This document shows, piece by piece, positions 52,251 through 60,793 of a stretch of 64,000 nucleotides of DNA. Position 1 is the stretch's first letter. Every line of letters begins with the position of its first letter. The translations under genes were made by a program, and so were the position numbers. Under the pieces are notes generated by a model. It did not search any database. It was not told the origin of the DNA and saw only the letters and a program-made list of their open reading frames with translations. Origin of the DNA: Gemmatimonas phototrophica. Lineage in GTDB: Bacteria; Gemmatimonadota; Gemmatimonadetes; Gemmatimonadales; Gemmatimonadaceae. The stretch is from contig CAMBNV010000001.1 of NCBI GenBank assembly GCA_945869195.1, positions 310,001 to 374,000 of the forward strand, given 5' to 3'.

Positions 52251-52570
52251 CTAGACGCCTGTGTAGAGGAAACGCCCGTTGTAGCCGAACGGCTGGCCGA
52301 TGGCGACGTGCCCAAAGCTCTCGACGAATGGCGCGCCCACCGACTCGAGCAGGGTCCGTCCTGCTGGATGATAATGCTCAGGGTATCACCCACGACAAAG
52401 CCGGCACTATCGACCATCGCCGCGGGGATGTTCGTTCAGCGGTTTCCGAACGGGCGATCGATCATCGGAATCATCCCACGCAGGAGCTACACCGTGCGCA
52501 CCGGCGCCTGGACCGCGAGCCGCGCACCGAGGTAGGCGAAGACGTCGCGACCATGAAAGGTGTGCGAGCG
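52251..52570 (-). pseudogene. SAM hydroxide adenosyltransferase (DUF62) pseudogene
   Basis: On the minus strand HTFHGRDVFAYLGARLA (TFHGRD at 52545-52562) matches the hallmark of the SAM hydrolase/chlorinase-like family. Another frame then gives DRPFGN, an in-frame stop and TNIPAAMVDSAGFVVGDTLS (family: DRFGNxxTNI), and a third frame gives ESVGAPFVESFGHVAIGQPF and GYNGRFLYTGV ending at 52251. The N-terminal two-thirds are missing. So the remnant has a deletion, a stop and at least one frameshift. Family members hydrolyse SAM to adenosine and methionine. Confidence 0.6.
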
Positions 52571-52662
52571 CTCCGAGCCCGCGAGGCAGGCGACGGCGGC
52601 GATCAACAGCAGGGTCGTCAGCGCGCCCGGTGGCGGCGAGGTGGGTACGAACCGTCGCGTCG

Positions 52663-53958
52663 TCAACTGATCGGTCCGCTGTTCCGCATCACCGTCGCCG
52701 AGCCGATATCTGCAATAGTCCGCGTCCCTGAGAGCGCCATCACGGTGCGCAGCTCGGCGCGCATCAGACGCAGCACCCGCTCCACACCAGCCTGACCGAA
52801 CGCGCCGAGGCCCCACAGATAGGGTCGCCCGATCCCGACCGCATCTGCGCCCAACGCGAGCGCCTTGAACACGTCGGTGCCGCGACGGATGCCGCTGTCG
52901 AGAATCACCGGCACCTGCTTGCGCACCACGCGCGCGATCTCCGGCAAGCAGTCGATCGTCGCGCGCCCCGATTCGGCGGCGCGCCCGCCATGATTCGAAA
53001 CGACGATCCCGTCCGCCCCGTGAGAGAGGCATCGCTGCGCGTCCTCCGCGGTGGTGATCCCCTTCACCATCACCTTCATCGTGGTCGCCGCTTTCAGCCG
53101 ATCGACGAACTCCCAGGCCTGCATCGGCGTGTTGAAGTCCGCACTCGTCATCCCGAGGCCGTCAAACATCGGCTTGCGCGCGAAGCTCGTGTTGCGGCTG
53201 CCATACGCGTCGCCACTCGCATGGCACTGCGTGCAGTCGCGGCGGTCGCGCTTGATAAAACGCGACAGCGTAATCCGGTTACTCGACACCGGCAGGTCGG
53301 TCGTGTATACCACCACCGGGCAGCCCGCGGCCTCAGCCCGCCGGAGCAGTCGCTCGGTGATCTCCCACCGCGCGGTCGCGTAGAGCTGGTACCAGACGGG
53401 TTCGCCACGCGCGGCCGCGACCTCCTCCACCCCTGTGGTCGTCACCGTGGAAAGGATCATCAGGTGCTTCTGCGACTTCGCCGCGCGCGCGGTCGCGAGT
53501 TCGCCGTCCGGGTGAAACGCGCGATGGCTCCCCGTCGGCGAGAGGATAATCGGCGTTTCCATCGGCGTGCCGAGGAGGGTGGTGCTCGTGTCGACGTTCT
53601 CAATGCCGGCGAGCCGTTTGTCGCGAATGTCCCAGTGCGCGAACCCCGATCGATTCGCCCGCAACGTCACGTCGCCGTCCACACCGGTCGCGATGTAGCC
53701 GTAATGGGCGCTCGGCAACGTGCGCTGAGCCGTGACGCGCATGTCGAAGACGTCGAGGGCATCCTCGGCCTTGGTGACGAGCTCACCGAGCGCCTGGTCG
53801 GGCTCGCCTAGCGTGCCGACATATTCGCGCGCGTCCTCGGCGTCCTCGTTCTCGGCCTCCTCCTGCCGCTCCGCGCAGGCGGCCGCTCCTAGCGCGGCGA
53901 GAAGCGGACTCGCGGCTAGGTATCGGGCGAACGCGCGACGACTGGTCACTTGATCCAT
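52663..53958 (-). CDS. Exported FMN-dependent alpha-hydroxy acid oxidoreductase with CxxCH motif
   Basis: A 431-aa protein from ATG 53956-53958. The N-terminus combines a Tat-like twin Arg (SRRAFARYLA) with a lipobox (GAAAC, Cys28). The FMN barrel shows GDVTLRANRSGF, LSPTGSH, SNHGGR at 321-326 (with the proton-abstracting His323), LDSGIRRGTDVFKALALGAD and GRPYLWGLGAFG. Within the substrate-loop region lies CTQCH at 242-246 followed by a glycine-rich turn, a potential covalent haem c site not found in ordinary lactate oxidases. It likely oxidises a 2-hydroxy acid outside the cytoplasm and could pass electrons to haem. Confidence 0.85.
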   Translation of the reverse strand: MDQVTSRRAFARYLAASPLLAALGAAACAERQEEAENEDAEDAREYVGTLGEPDQALGELVTKAEDALDVFDMRVTAQRTLPSAHYGYIATGVDGDVTLRANRSGFAHWDIRDKRLAGIENVDTSTTLLGTPMETPIILSPTGSHRAFHPDGELATARAAKSQKHLMILSTVTTTGVEEVAAARGEPVWYQLYATARWEITERLLRRAEAAGCPVVVYTTDLPVSSNRITLSRFIKRDRRDCTQCHASGDAYGSRNTSFARKPMFDGLGMTSADFNTPMQAWEFVDRLKAATTMKVMVKGITTAEDAQRCLSHGADGIVVSNHGGRAAESGRATIDCLPEIARVVRKQVPVILDSGIRRGTDVFKALALGADAVGIGRPYLWGLGAFGQAGVERVLRLMRAELRTVMALSGTRTIADIGSATVMRNSGPIS

Positions 53959-54164
53959 CGAGACTCCGGCGGCGAGGCAAAGGGCGTGCGCCGAATCGTC
54001 CAGGGGCGCATCGAACGTACAACGATGCACCTCATCGCGGTGGCGACGCAATCGCCCTGGGAAAGCGCAGACTGGGGCGCCAGTAGGGAGGGAAATGCGC
54101 GGCCGCTCGCCACGGAATCTCCGGGAGGTAAGTTATCCCACGTCACCTCAACCTCGCCCAGCCG

Positions 54165-55922
54165 ATGATGACCGCACTGCGTCGCTCTGCCCTCGCGCTC
54201 ACCGCGCTACTCGTCGCCCTCGCCGCCTGCGCGCCGCGCGGCATCGCCACCGCGCCGACGGCCGCGCCTGGGAGTCCGCCCGCTTCGCGCGCCACACCCG
54301 CCACGGCGGAGTACGACGTCGTGATCGAGAACGGCCGCCTGATCGACGGCACCGGTGCCGCCTGGTATTACGGCGATGTCGCGGTGCGGGGTGACCGCAT
54401 CGCAGCGATCGGCCCGCGAGGTGCCTTCCGGTCCGCGGGCGCCACCATGCGTGTCGATGCCACCGGTCAGGTGGTCTCGCCGGGCTTCATCGACATCCAG
54501 GCGCACTCGATCGGCCACTACATGACGGGTGATGGCAAGGCGATCTCGATGATCACGCAGGGGATCACGACCGCGATCCATGGGGAGGGCAGTTCGCTGG
54601 GCCCGATCAACGACCGCCTGCTCGCCGCCGAGTCCGACAGCGCGTCACGTCGGCTGCTCTCGCAGTTCACCGGCCCGCGCGGCTTTGCCAAGTGGCTCGA
54701 GTTTATGGTCACGCGGGGGACCTCACAAAACGTCGGCTCCTTCCTCGGCGACGCCACGCTGCGGGTGTACGTGAAGGGCGAAGAGGCGGGCCCGCTCACG
54801 GCCGCCGAGCGCGACACCATGCGGGCGATGGTCGCACGGTCCATGGAAGACGGTGCGTTTGGCCTCGCGAGCGCGTTGATCTACCCGCCCAATACCTATG
54901 CGAGTACCGACGAGCTCATCGAAGCCGCGAAGGCGATGGCGCCCTACGGCGGCCTGTACATCACCCACATGCGCTCGGAGGGCGACAAGTTCCTCGAGGC
55001 GATGGACGAAGCGATCCGAATCGGCCGAGAGGGCGGCGTGCCGGTGGAGATCTACCACCTGAAGGCCAGCGGCCCGCGCAACTGGCCCAAGATCCCACTC
55101 GCGATCGCCAAGATCGACTCGGCGCGCGCCGCCGGGCAGGATGTGCAGGCGAACATGTATCTGTATCCGGCCGGTGGGAACTCCTTCGCCAGCTGCATCC
55201 CGCCCAAATATTCCGAGGGAGGGCGCCTGATGGAGAATCTCAGGAATCGCGCGCTGCGCGCAACGATGGTCGCCGACATGCATGCGCTCGATGCGGGCTA
55301 CGAGAATCTCTGCGAAATCGCGACGCCCGCGAATGTGATGGTCGTCGGGTTCCGCAACGAAGCCAACATGCGGTTCGAGGGGAAGCGACTGGATGCCATA
55401 GCCGCCACGCTCGGGAAAGACTGGGCCGAGACCATTATCGACCTGAACGTGGACGAACGCTTGGGCCTCGGTGAGCTGCTCTTCCTCATGAGCGAGGAGA
55501 ATATTCGCCTGCAGTTGCAGCAGCCCTGGATGAAGTTCGGCACTGACGCCGGATCGTCCGATCCAGCGACCGCGAGGGGCATGGTGCATCCGCGCGCCTA
55601 CGGGAACTTTACGCGCCTCATGGGGCGGTATGTGCGGGAGCAGCGCGTGCTCACGCTGGAGGACGCCGTGCGCAAGGCGAGCGCAGCGGTCGCCACGCGG
55701 CTCTCACTCACCGACCGGGGAGTCCTCAAGGTCGGGCTCAAAGCCGATCTGATCATCTTCGATCCCAACACGATCATCGACAACGCCACGTTCGAGCGGC
55801 CGCATCAGCTCTCGACCGGTGTGCGCGATGTGTTCGTCAATGGGATCGCGGTGCTGCGGAATAATGCGCACACTGGCGCGAAACCCGGCGTGGTGGTGCG
55901 CGGGCCGGGGTACCGACCATGA
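54165..55922 (+). CDS. N-acyl-D-amino-acid deacylase family lipoprotein (Gln variant)
   Basis: A 585-aa amidohydrolase with lipobox (LVALAAC). The family is recognised from DVVIENGRLIDGTGAAWYYG at the start of the small beta domain, VSPGFIDIQAHSIGHYM at the metal site, THMRSEGDKFLEAMDEAI, EIYHLKASGPRNWPK, and GTDAGSS and GLKADLIIFDP near the end. The first His of the usual HxH metal pair is Gln (IDIQAHS), a variation seen in some exported relatives. It should release D-amino acids from N-acyl forms or act on D-peptides. It overlaps its paralogue by ATGA. Confidence 0.87.
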   Translation: MMTALRRSALALTALLVALAACAPRGIATAPTAAPGSPPASRATPATAEYDVVIENGRLIDGTGAAWYYGDVAVRGDRIAAIGPRGAFRSAGATMRVDATGQVVSPGFIDIQAHSIGHYMTGDGKAISMITQGITTAIHGEGSSLGPINDRLLAAESDSASRRLLSQFTGPRGFAKWLEFMVTRGTSQNVGSFLGDATLRVYVKGEEAGPLTAAERDTMRAMVARSMEDGAFGLASALIYPPNTYASTDELIEAAKAMAPYGGLYITHMRSEGDKFLEAMDEAIRIGREGGVPVEIYHLKASGPRNWPKIPLAIAKIDSARAAGQDVQANMYLYPAGGNSFASCIPPKYSEGGRLMENLRNRALRATMVADMHALDAGYENLCEIATPANVMVVGFRNEANMRFEGKRLDAIAATLGKDWAETIIDLNVDERLGLGELLFLMSEENIRLQLQQPWMKFGTDAGSSDPATARGMVHPRAYGNFTRLMGRYVREQRVLTLEDAVRKASAAVATRLSLTDRGVLKVGLKADLIIFDPNTIIDNATFERPHQLSTGVRDVFVNGIAVLRNNAHTGAKPGVVVRGPGYRP

Positions 55923-57457
55923 TCGTTCACCGCCTGCTGAGGCGCGGCGGTATGGCCTGCGCGAGCGCGCTATTCCTCTCCGCCTGCCACCCGCCCGCCC
56001 TCGGCACGACCATCACGAATGTCCGCATCATCGACGGCACCGGAGCGCCCGCGGTCTCGGGGTCGGTGCGATTCATCGGAGACTCGATCGTCGCGGTGGG
56101 CCTCGTGCGGCCAGCGCGCGGTGACTCGGTGATCGACGGCGGCGGACTGGTGCTCGCGCCAGGGTTCATCGACACGCACAGCCATCACACCGGGGATCTG
56201 CTCGCGATGCCCGAGGCGCTCGGCGCCGTGAGTCAGGGGATCACGACGATCGTTGGGGGCAACGACGGCGGGCACGCGTATCCGCTCGCCGCAACGATGG
56301 ACACGCTCGGCAAGATCCGCCCCTCGCTCAATGTCGCGTACTACGCCGGCCATGGCACCCTCCGCCGACTCGTCATGGGCGACGACTTCAAGCGCAAAGC
56401 AACGGCACTAGAAGTTGATGCCATGGCGGTGCTTCTACGGCAGGAGCTCGACGCTGGCGCACTCGGACTCTCCACCGGCCTCGAGTACGACCCTGGCATC
56501 TACTCCGACCGCAGCGAGGTGATCGCGCTCGCCAAGGTCGCGGCCGCGGTGAAGGGACGGTACGTCAGTCACATCCGCAGTGAGGACCGCGACTTCTGGG
56601 ATTCGATCGAGGAGATCATCGCGATCGGCCGCGAGGCCAAGCTCCCGGTCCAGATCAGCCATGTGAAGCTCGCCATGCTCTCGCTCTGGGGAGACGCCGA
56701 CTCGCTCGTCGCTGTACTCGAGGGGGCGCGCGCTGAAGGGATCGACATCACCGCCGACATCTATCCGTACCCATACTGGCAGTCCACGCTCACGGTGCTC
56801 TTTCCGGCGCGCGACTTTGCCGACCGTGCGGAGGCGAACAAAGTCCTGCGCGAAATCGCCCGGCCTGAAGGGTTACTGATTGGCCACTTCGCCGCGCACC
56901 CCGCATACGAAGGCAAGACGGTCGCGGAGATTTCGGTGATGCGGAGCGAGAACGCGGCCAGCACGCTCATGGGGCTTATCCGAGAAGCGCTCGTCTGGGA
57001 AAAAGCGCACCCGGGCCGCGACGGCGAGAGCGTCGTCGCCACGAGTATGGACGAGCCGGACATCGTAAAGCTCATGCAGTGGGACCAGACGAACATCTGC
57101 TCTGACGGTGCCCTCGACGGCGCGCATCCGCGCGGCTTCGGCGCATTCACGCGCCTGCTTGGGCGCTACGTCCGCGAGCAGCAGGTCATGCCACTCGAGA
57201 CCGCGATCATGAAAATGACGAGTCTCTCAGCGATCCATATGGGGATCGCGAGGCGCGGCACGATCGCGACGGGGCAATTCGCCGATCTCGTGCTCTTCGA
57301 TCCAGCGACGGTTGCCGACCACGCGACGCCAGCCGAACCTCATCGCGTCTCAACCGGCATCGTGCGGGTGTGGGTGAATGGGCGCACCGTCTGGCGTGAT
57401 GGCCAGACGGTCGCAGGGCGCTCCGGGCGCGTGATTCGGAGACACGCCGCGCCCTGA
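55919..57457 (+). CDS. N-acyl-D-amino-acid deacylase family lipoprotein
   Basis: A 512-aa second D-aminoacylase-like amidohydrolase, start overlapping the previous stop (ATGA). Lipobox LSAC near residue 23. The metal site is canonical: APGFIDTHSHHTGDLL. Other family stretches: GITTIVGGNDGGHAYPLA, ALGLSTGLEYDPGIYSDRSE, VSHIRSEDRDFWDSI, LPVQISHVKLA and CSDGALDGAHPRGFGAF, ending with ATGQFADLVLFDP. The two tandem proteins are clearly diverged, so they probably treat different N-acyl-D-amino acids or D-dipeptides, with ggt and M28 enzymes as other peptide scavengers. Confidence 0.88.
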   Translation: MIVHRLLRRGGMACASALFLSACHPPALGTTITNVRIIDGTGAPAVSGSVRFIGDSIVAVGLVRPARGDSVIDGGGLVLAPGFIDTHSHHTGDLLAMPEALGAVSQGITTIVGGNDGGHAYPLAATMDTLGKIRPSLNVAYYAGHGTLRRLVMGDDFKRKATALEVDAMAVLLRQELDAGALGLSTGLEYDPGIYSDRSEVIALAKVAAAVKGRYVSHIRSEDRDFWDSIEEIIAIGREAKLPVQISHVKLAMLSLWGDADSLVAVLEGARAEGIDITADIYPYPYWQSTLTVLFPARDFADRAEANKVLREIARPEGLLIGHFAAHPAYEGKTVAEISVMRSENAASTLMGLIREALVWEKAHPGRDGESVVATSMDEPDIVKLMQWDQTNICSDGALDGAHPRGFGAFTRLLGRYVREQQVMPLETAIMKMTSLSAIHMGIARRGTIATGQFADLVLFDPATVADHATPAEPHRVSTGIVRVWVNGRTVWRDGQTVAGRSGRVIRRHAAP

Positions 57458-57535
57458 TCCACACGCGCGCCGTCGCCACATCAGCGCGCACAGCCATCAT
57501 CTTTCGCCGCACCCCTGTCCGCGAGGCCCCACCAG

Positions 57536-58477
57536 ATGGATGCACTGATCCATGGTCTGCACCATGTCACCGCCACCGTGAGTGACGCACAGGCCGACGT
57601 CGATTTCTACGTCGGCCTCCTCGGCCAGCGGCTCGTAAAGAAGACGGTCAACTTCGACAACCCGGGCGTTTACCACTTCTATTACGGCAACGAAGCGGGT
57701 GATCCCGGCACGATCATGACCACTTTCCCCTACGCCGGCATGGGCGTCCGCAGGGGCGTGAACGGCGCGGGACAGATCGACGTCACCTCGTTCAGTGCGC
57801 CTGCGGAGGCGATCGACTTTTGGAGCAGCCGTCTCGCTGCGACGGGAGTGCCGTATACCGGTGCGCCAACACCGTTCGGCGAGGATGCGCTCCACTTCGA
57901 CGATCCATCGGGGCTGCACCTTCGCCTCGTCGGGACGCTGGACGACGGACGTGCACCCTGGACAGGTCCGGACATCAGCGCCGCACAGGCCATCCGCGGC
58001 ATTCATAGTGTGTCGATGACCGTGCGCCACCCCGAGACAACTGGGGCGCTGCTCACGCAGCTCCTCGACGCCCGGAAGGTCGGTGAGACCGCCACGACCG
58101 ACCGCTACGCGATGGGTGACGGAACGCCCGGCTCCCTGGTGGAGGTCTGCCGCGCTGGTGGCGCGCGCGATGCACACAATGGGCTCGGCACCGTGCATCA
58201 TGTGGCCTTTGCCGTGGCCACCCCCGATGATCAGCTGCGCATCCAGCGGGCACTGCGGGCGGCGGGCTTCAACGTCACGGACGTCATTGACCGGCAGTAC
58301 TTCACCTCGATCTACTTTCGTGAGCCAAACGGTGTCCTCTACGAGATCGCGACCTTGCCGCCCGGCTTCGCCATCGACGAACCGCTCGCCGAGTTGGGCC
58401 GCGGGCTCAAGCTCCCGCCGCAGGAAGAACATCGGCGCGCGCTGATCGAACAGCTGCTGCCGCCGGTCACCTATTGA
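57536..58477 (+). CDS. VOC-family ring-cleaving dioxygenase (MhqO/LinE-like)
   Basis: A 313-aa protein with two vicinal-oxygen-chelate halves. Metal ligands are expected at His9/10 (IHGLHHVTATV), the His of GTVHHVAFAV and the Glu of GVLYEIATLP. Length and layout match MhqO/LinE/PcpA-type hydroquinone dioxygenases, which open para-diphenols with Fe(II). The stop overlaps the following hydrolase start (TGATG). The pairing mirrors the B. subtilis mhq genes for quinone resistance, so detoxification or breakdown of hydroquinones is likely. Confidence 0.85.
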   Translation: MDALIHGLHHVTATVSDAQADVDFYVGLLGQRLVKKTVNFDNPGVYHFYYGNEAGDPGTIMTTFPYAGMGVRRGVNGAGQIDVTSFSAPAEAIDFWSSRLAATGVPYTGAPTPFGEDALHFDDPSGLHLRLVGTLDDGRAPWTGPDISAAQAIRGIHSVSMTVRHPETTGALLTQLLDARKVGETATTDRYAMGDGTPGSLVEVCRAGGARDAHNGLGTVHHVAFAVATPDDQLRIQRALRAAGFNVTDVIDRQYFTSIYFREPNGVLYEIATLPPGFAIDEPLAELGRGLKLPPQEEHRRALIEQLLPPVTY

Positions 58478-59133
58478 TGTCCACTCCGCTTCCACCGCAC
58501 GCCGGCCAGCCGGTCGTGACGCGCGGCACCGCGCTCGTTGACGCGCGTGCCGTGGTGATCCTGGTACATGGCCGCGGGGGATCGCCGCAGAGCATCCTTG
58601 CACTCGCGCCGCAAATCGCGCCGGCACTCGCAGACGTCGCGTATCTCGCTCCCGCTGCAAGTGGCGAGAGCTGGTACCCGATGAGCTTCATGGCACCCAT
58701 GGCACAGAACGAGCCCGGGATCACGTCGGGGGTCAGTGTGATCCATGCGCTCATACATGACGTCGAGGCCGCCGGGATCCCTGACGAGCGGATCATCCTC
58801 ATCGGCTTTTCACAGGGGGCCTGCCTCGCTTCGACCGCCGCGCTACGACGCCCGAGGCGCTACGGCGGCGTCATCGTCTTCTCTGGTGCGCTGATCGGGC
58901 CACCGGGCACGCAGTGGAGGGCAGACGGTGACTTCGCCGGCACGCCGATCTTCCTCGGCTGCAGCGACATCGATGCGCATATCCCAGCGGCGCGTGTGCG
59001 CGAAAGCGCGGCGCACCTGGAGCGAATGGGCGGGGCCGTGACGTGCCGGATCTACGAGGGGATGGGTCACGCAGTGAACGACGACGAGATCGCGTTCACG
59101 CGGGAGTTAGTCGAGCGCGTCGCTCGCGGTTAA
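58477..59133 (+). CDS. Carboxylesterase/phospholipase family hydrolase (MhqD-like)
   Basis: A 218-aa alpha/beta hydrolase from ATG 58477, overlapping the dioxygenase stop; a TTG at 58474 is an unnecessary extension. The nucleophile Ser is in GFSQGACLAS, the Asp in GCSDIDAHIP and the His in GMGHAVNDDE. The oxyanion turn is VILVHGRGGS. It fits the YpfH/MhqD short esterase family in both size and motifs. Coupled to a ring-cleaving dioxygenase, it probably hydrolyses a ring-fission or ester product. Confidence 0.87.
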   Translation: MSTPLPPHAGQPVVTRGTALVDARAVVILVHGRGGSPQSILALAPQIAPALADVAYLAPAASGESWYPMSFMAPMAQNEPGITSGVSVIHALIHDVEAAGIPDERIILIGFSQGACLASTAALRRPRRYGGVIVFSGALIGPPGTQWRADGDFAGTPIFLGCSDIDAHIPAARVRESAAHLERMGGAVTCRIYEGMGHAVNDDEIAFTRELVERVARG

Positions 59134-59181
59134 TTCGTTGCGGTAGGGCCACTGTTCATCTTGACCACCACCGGGAGTTCG

Positions 59182-60216
59182 ATGTTCATCCGTTCCGCCA
59201 CTCCGTTCGCACCTGGACTCCGCCTCGCCCTGTTCCTTACGGTGCTCCGGGCAGCAATTTTCGCTCCGGGAGTGCTCGCCGCTCAGGCCCAGCCCGTCCC
59301 CGTCACCACTGCCAAACCGGGCTGGCAGTGGACGATAGACTCCGTGCGTACCGTCGTGAACGAGGTCCGCGCCGGCCGCTCGCTCCAGCCGCGCACCTGG
59401 GCCAACGGCGCCAAGGTCGCGGTACTCCTCTCGTTCGACGTCGACAACGAAACCATCTCCATCCGTTACGGGGAGCCCACCATCGGCTCGCTCTCGCAGC
59501 ACCAGTACGGCGCGCGCGTCGGACTGCCGCGCCTCCTCAAGCTCCTCGATTCCAACCGGATCCCCGCGACCTTCTTCATCCCGTCGGTGAGCCTCGCCAT
59601 CACACCGGAGATGGGAACGTGGATTAAGGCGAGCGGCCGCCACGAGTTTGCCGTGCACGGCTGGATCCACGAACTCAACGCGACGCTCCCCGACTCGACG
59701 GAACGGATGCTGCTTCAGCGCGCCGTCACCGAGCTCACGCAGATGACGGGGCAACGCCCCATTGGCTATCGCGCACCAAGCTGGAACTTCAGCCCCAACA
59801 CGCTCGACATTCTGCGCGAGATGGGCTTTCGCTACGAGAGCTCGCTCATGGCCGACGACGCACCCTACGAGCTCTTGCAGCGCGGCCGACCGACCGGCCT
59901 GGTCGAGCTGCCGGTGGAGTGGATCCTCGACGATGCGCCCCTCTTCGATCCGCGTGGCGAGCGCTACATGAACCCGCGCGACATCGCACAGGTCTGGATC
60001 GACGAGTTCGACAAAGCGTACGAAGAGGGGGGGATGCTCGTGCTCACCCTACACCCTCATGTGAGCGGGCATCGGTCGCGCATCGTCGCGCTCGAGCTGC
60101 TGATCGCACACATCCAGGCGAAGGATGCAAAGACGGTCTGGTGGGCGACACATGCCGAGGCGGCCGAGTACGTGCGGCGCGAGGCACGGCTCGGGGAACC
60201 GCACACTCGCCCCTGA
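59182..60216 (+). CDS. Exported polysaccharide deacetylase (NodB) family protein
   Basis: A 344-aa protein from ATG 59182 with GGGAG at 59173-59177; TTG 59161 is less likely. Signal peptide: LRLALFLTVLRAAIFAPGVLA. The NodB domain shows LLSFDVDNET (catalytic and metal Asp), FAVHGWIHE (two His metal ligands), IGYRAPSWNFSPNT and LTLHPHVSGH (late catalytic His). The order resembles the PuuE/HpPgdA-type subgroup that acts on cyclic amides or peptidoglycan rather than chitin deacetylases. The substrate is unresolved. It is probably a separate transcription unit 48 bp after the esterase. Confidence 0.86.
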   Translation: MFIRSATPFAPGLRLALFLTVLRAAIFAPGVLAAQAQPVPVTTAKPGWQWTIDSVRTVVNEVRAGRSLQPRTWANGAKVAVLLSFDVDNETISIRYGEPTIGSLSQHQYGARVGLPRLLKLLDSNRIPATFFIPSVSLAITPEMGTWIKASGRHEFAVHGWIHELNATLPDSTERMLLQRAVTELTQMTGQRPIGYRAPSWNFSPNTLDILREMGFRYESSLMADDAPYELLQRGRPTGLVELPVEWILDDAPLFDPRGERYMNPRDIAQVWIDEFDKAYEEGGMLVLTLHPHVSGHRSRIVALELLIAHIQAKDAKTVWWATHAEAAEYVRREARLGEPHTRP

Positions 60217-60230
60217 TCGCGCGCGTGACG

Positions 60231-60575
60231 TTCGCTCGCGGGCACCGTGTCGCGGACGATGCTCGGCGCGCCGTCCGGCGTTCGGGAAGGACCTTCGCCA
60301 CGATCGCCTGCACGTTCGTGCCCGTGAACGGCGGGTTGCCAGTGCGCATCTCGTACGTCACGGCACCGAGCGCGTAGACGTCGCTGCGCACGTCGATGGT
60401 GCGCTCCCCCATCGCCTGCGCAGGGCTGAGGTACTGCGGCGTGCCGACGCTCAGCCCCGTCTGCATCATGCGACTCTCGACCGCGTGTGCGATGCCGAAG
60501 TCGGCGACCAGCGTCTGGCCCTCAGGCAGCGGGAGTTATGTGGATGCTGCAGCTTCGCGGTGGTCTTGATCTCGC
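60231..60575 (-). pseudogene. Serine/threonine protein kinase (PknB-type) pseudogene
   Basis: The minus strand reads EIKTTAKLQHPH (60537-60572), the alpha-C helix region of the N-lobe. It is followed, in another frame, by LPEGQTLVADFGIAHAV (DFG, about 60476-60525) and SVGTPQYLSPAQAMGERTID with RSDVYALGAVTYEMRTGNPP. A third frame ends with TPDGAPSIVRDTVPA near 60240. The whole segment with the ATP-lobe Lys, the hinge and the HRD catalytic loop is deleted between QHPH and LPEG, and a further frameshift lies near 60275. It is a dead remnant of a common family of this lineage. Confidence 0.7.
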
Positions 60576-60578
60576 TAG

Positions 60579-60602
60579 GAACCCCTCGGCCCTCAGGGGT
60601 TC
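60579..60602. repeat. 8-bp stem hairpin
   Basis: GAACCCCT and AGGGGTTC form a perfect stem around an 8-nt loop just beyond the kinase remnant. It may be a leftover terminator or a regulatory hairpin. Bases 60603-60793 show nothing further that I can support. Confidence 0.35.
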
Positions 60603-60793
60603 AGGCGTTCAGGAGGCACTGACGAAGGAGACCCTCTTGGCTGAAGCGAGGTAGCGAGACGGAAAGTTGCCCTGCAGACGGCGGTAGCGCCGCGAAGAAC
60701 CAGAAGGGTGCACCCGGATCCTGCACACGACTCCACAACCCCGCCCCACCGAGCGATATTCCGTCTCCTTCCCTCTCCACAATCTCCGACACC

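Noticed and set aside
58474-58476. TTG start for the MhqD-like esterase
   Set aside because: An ATG follows directly and overlaps the upstream stop, giving the usual coupling.
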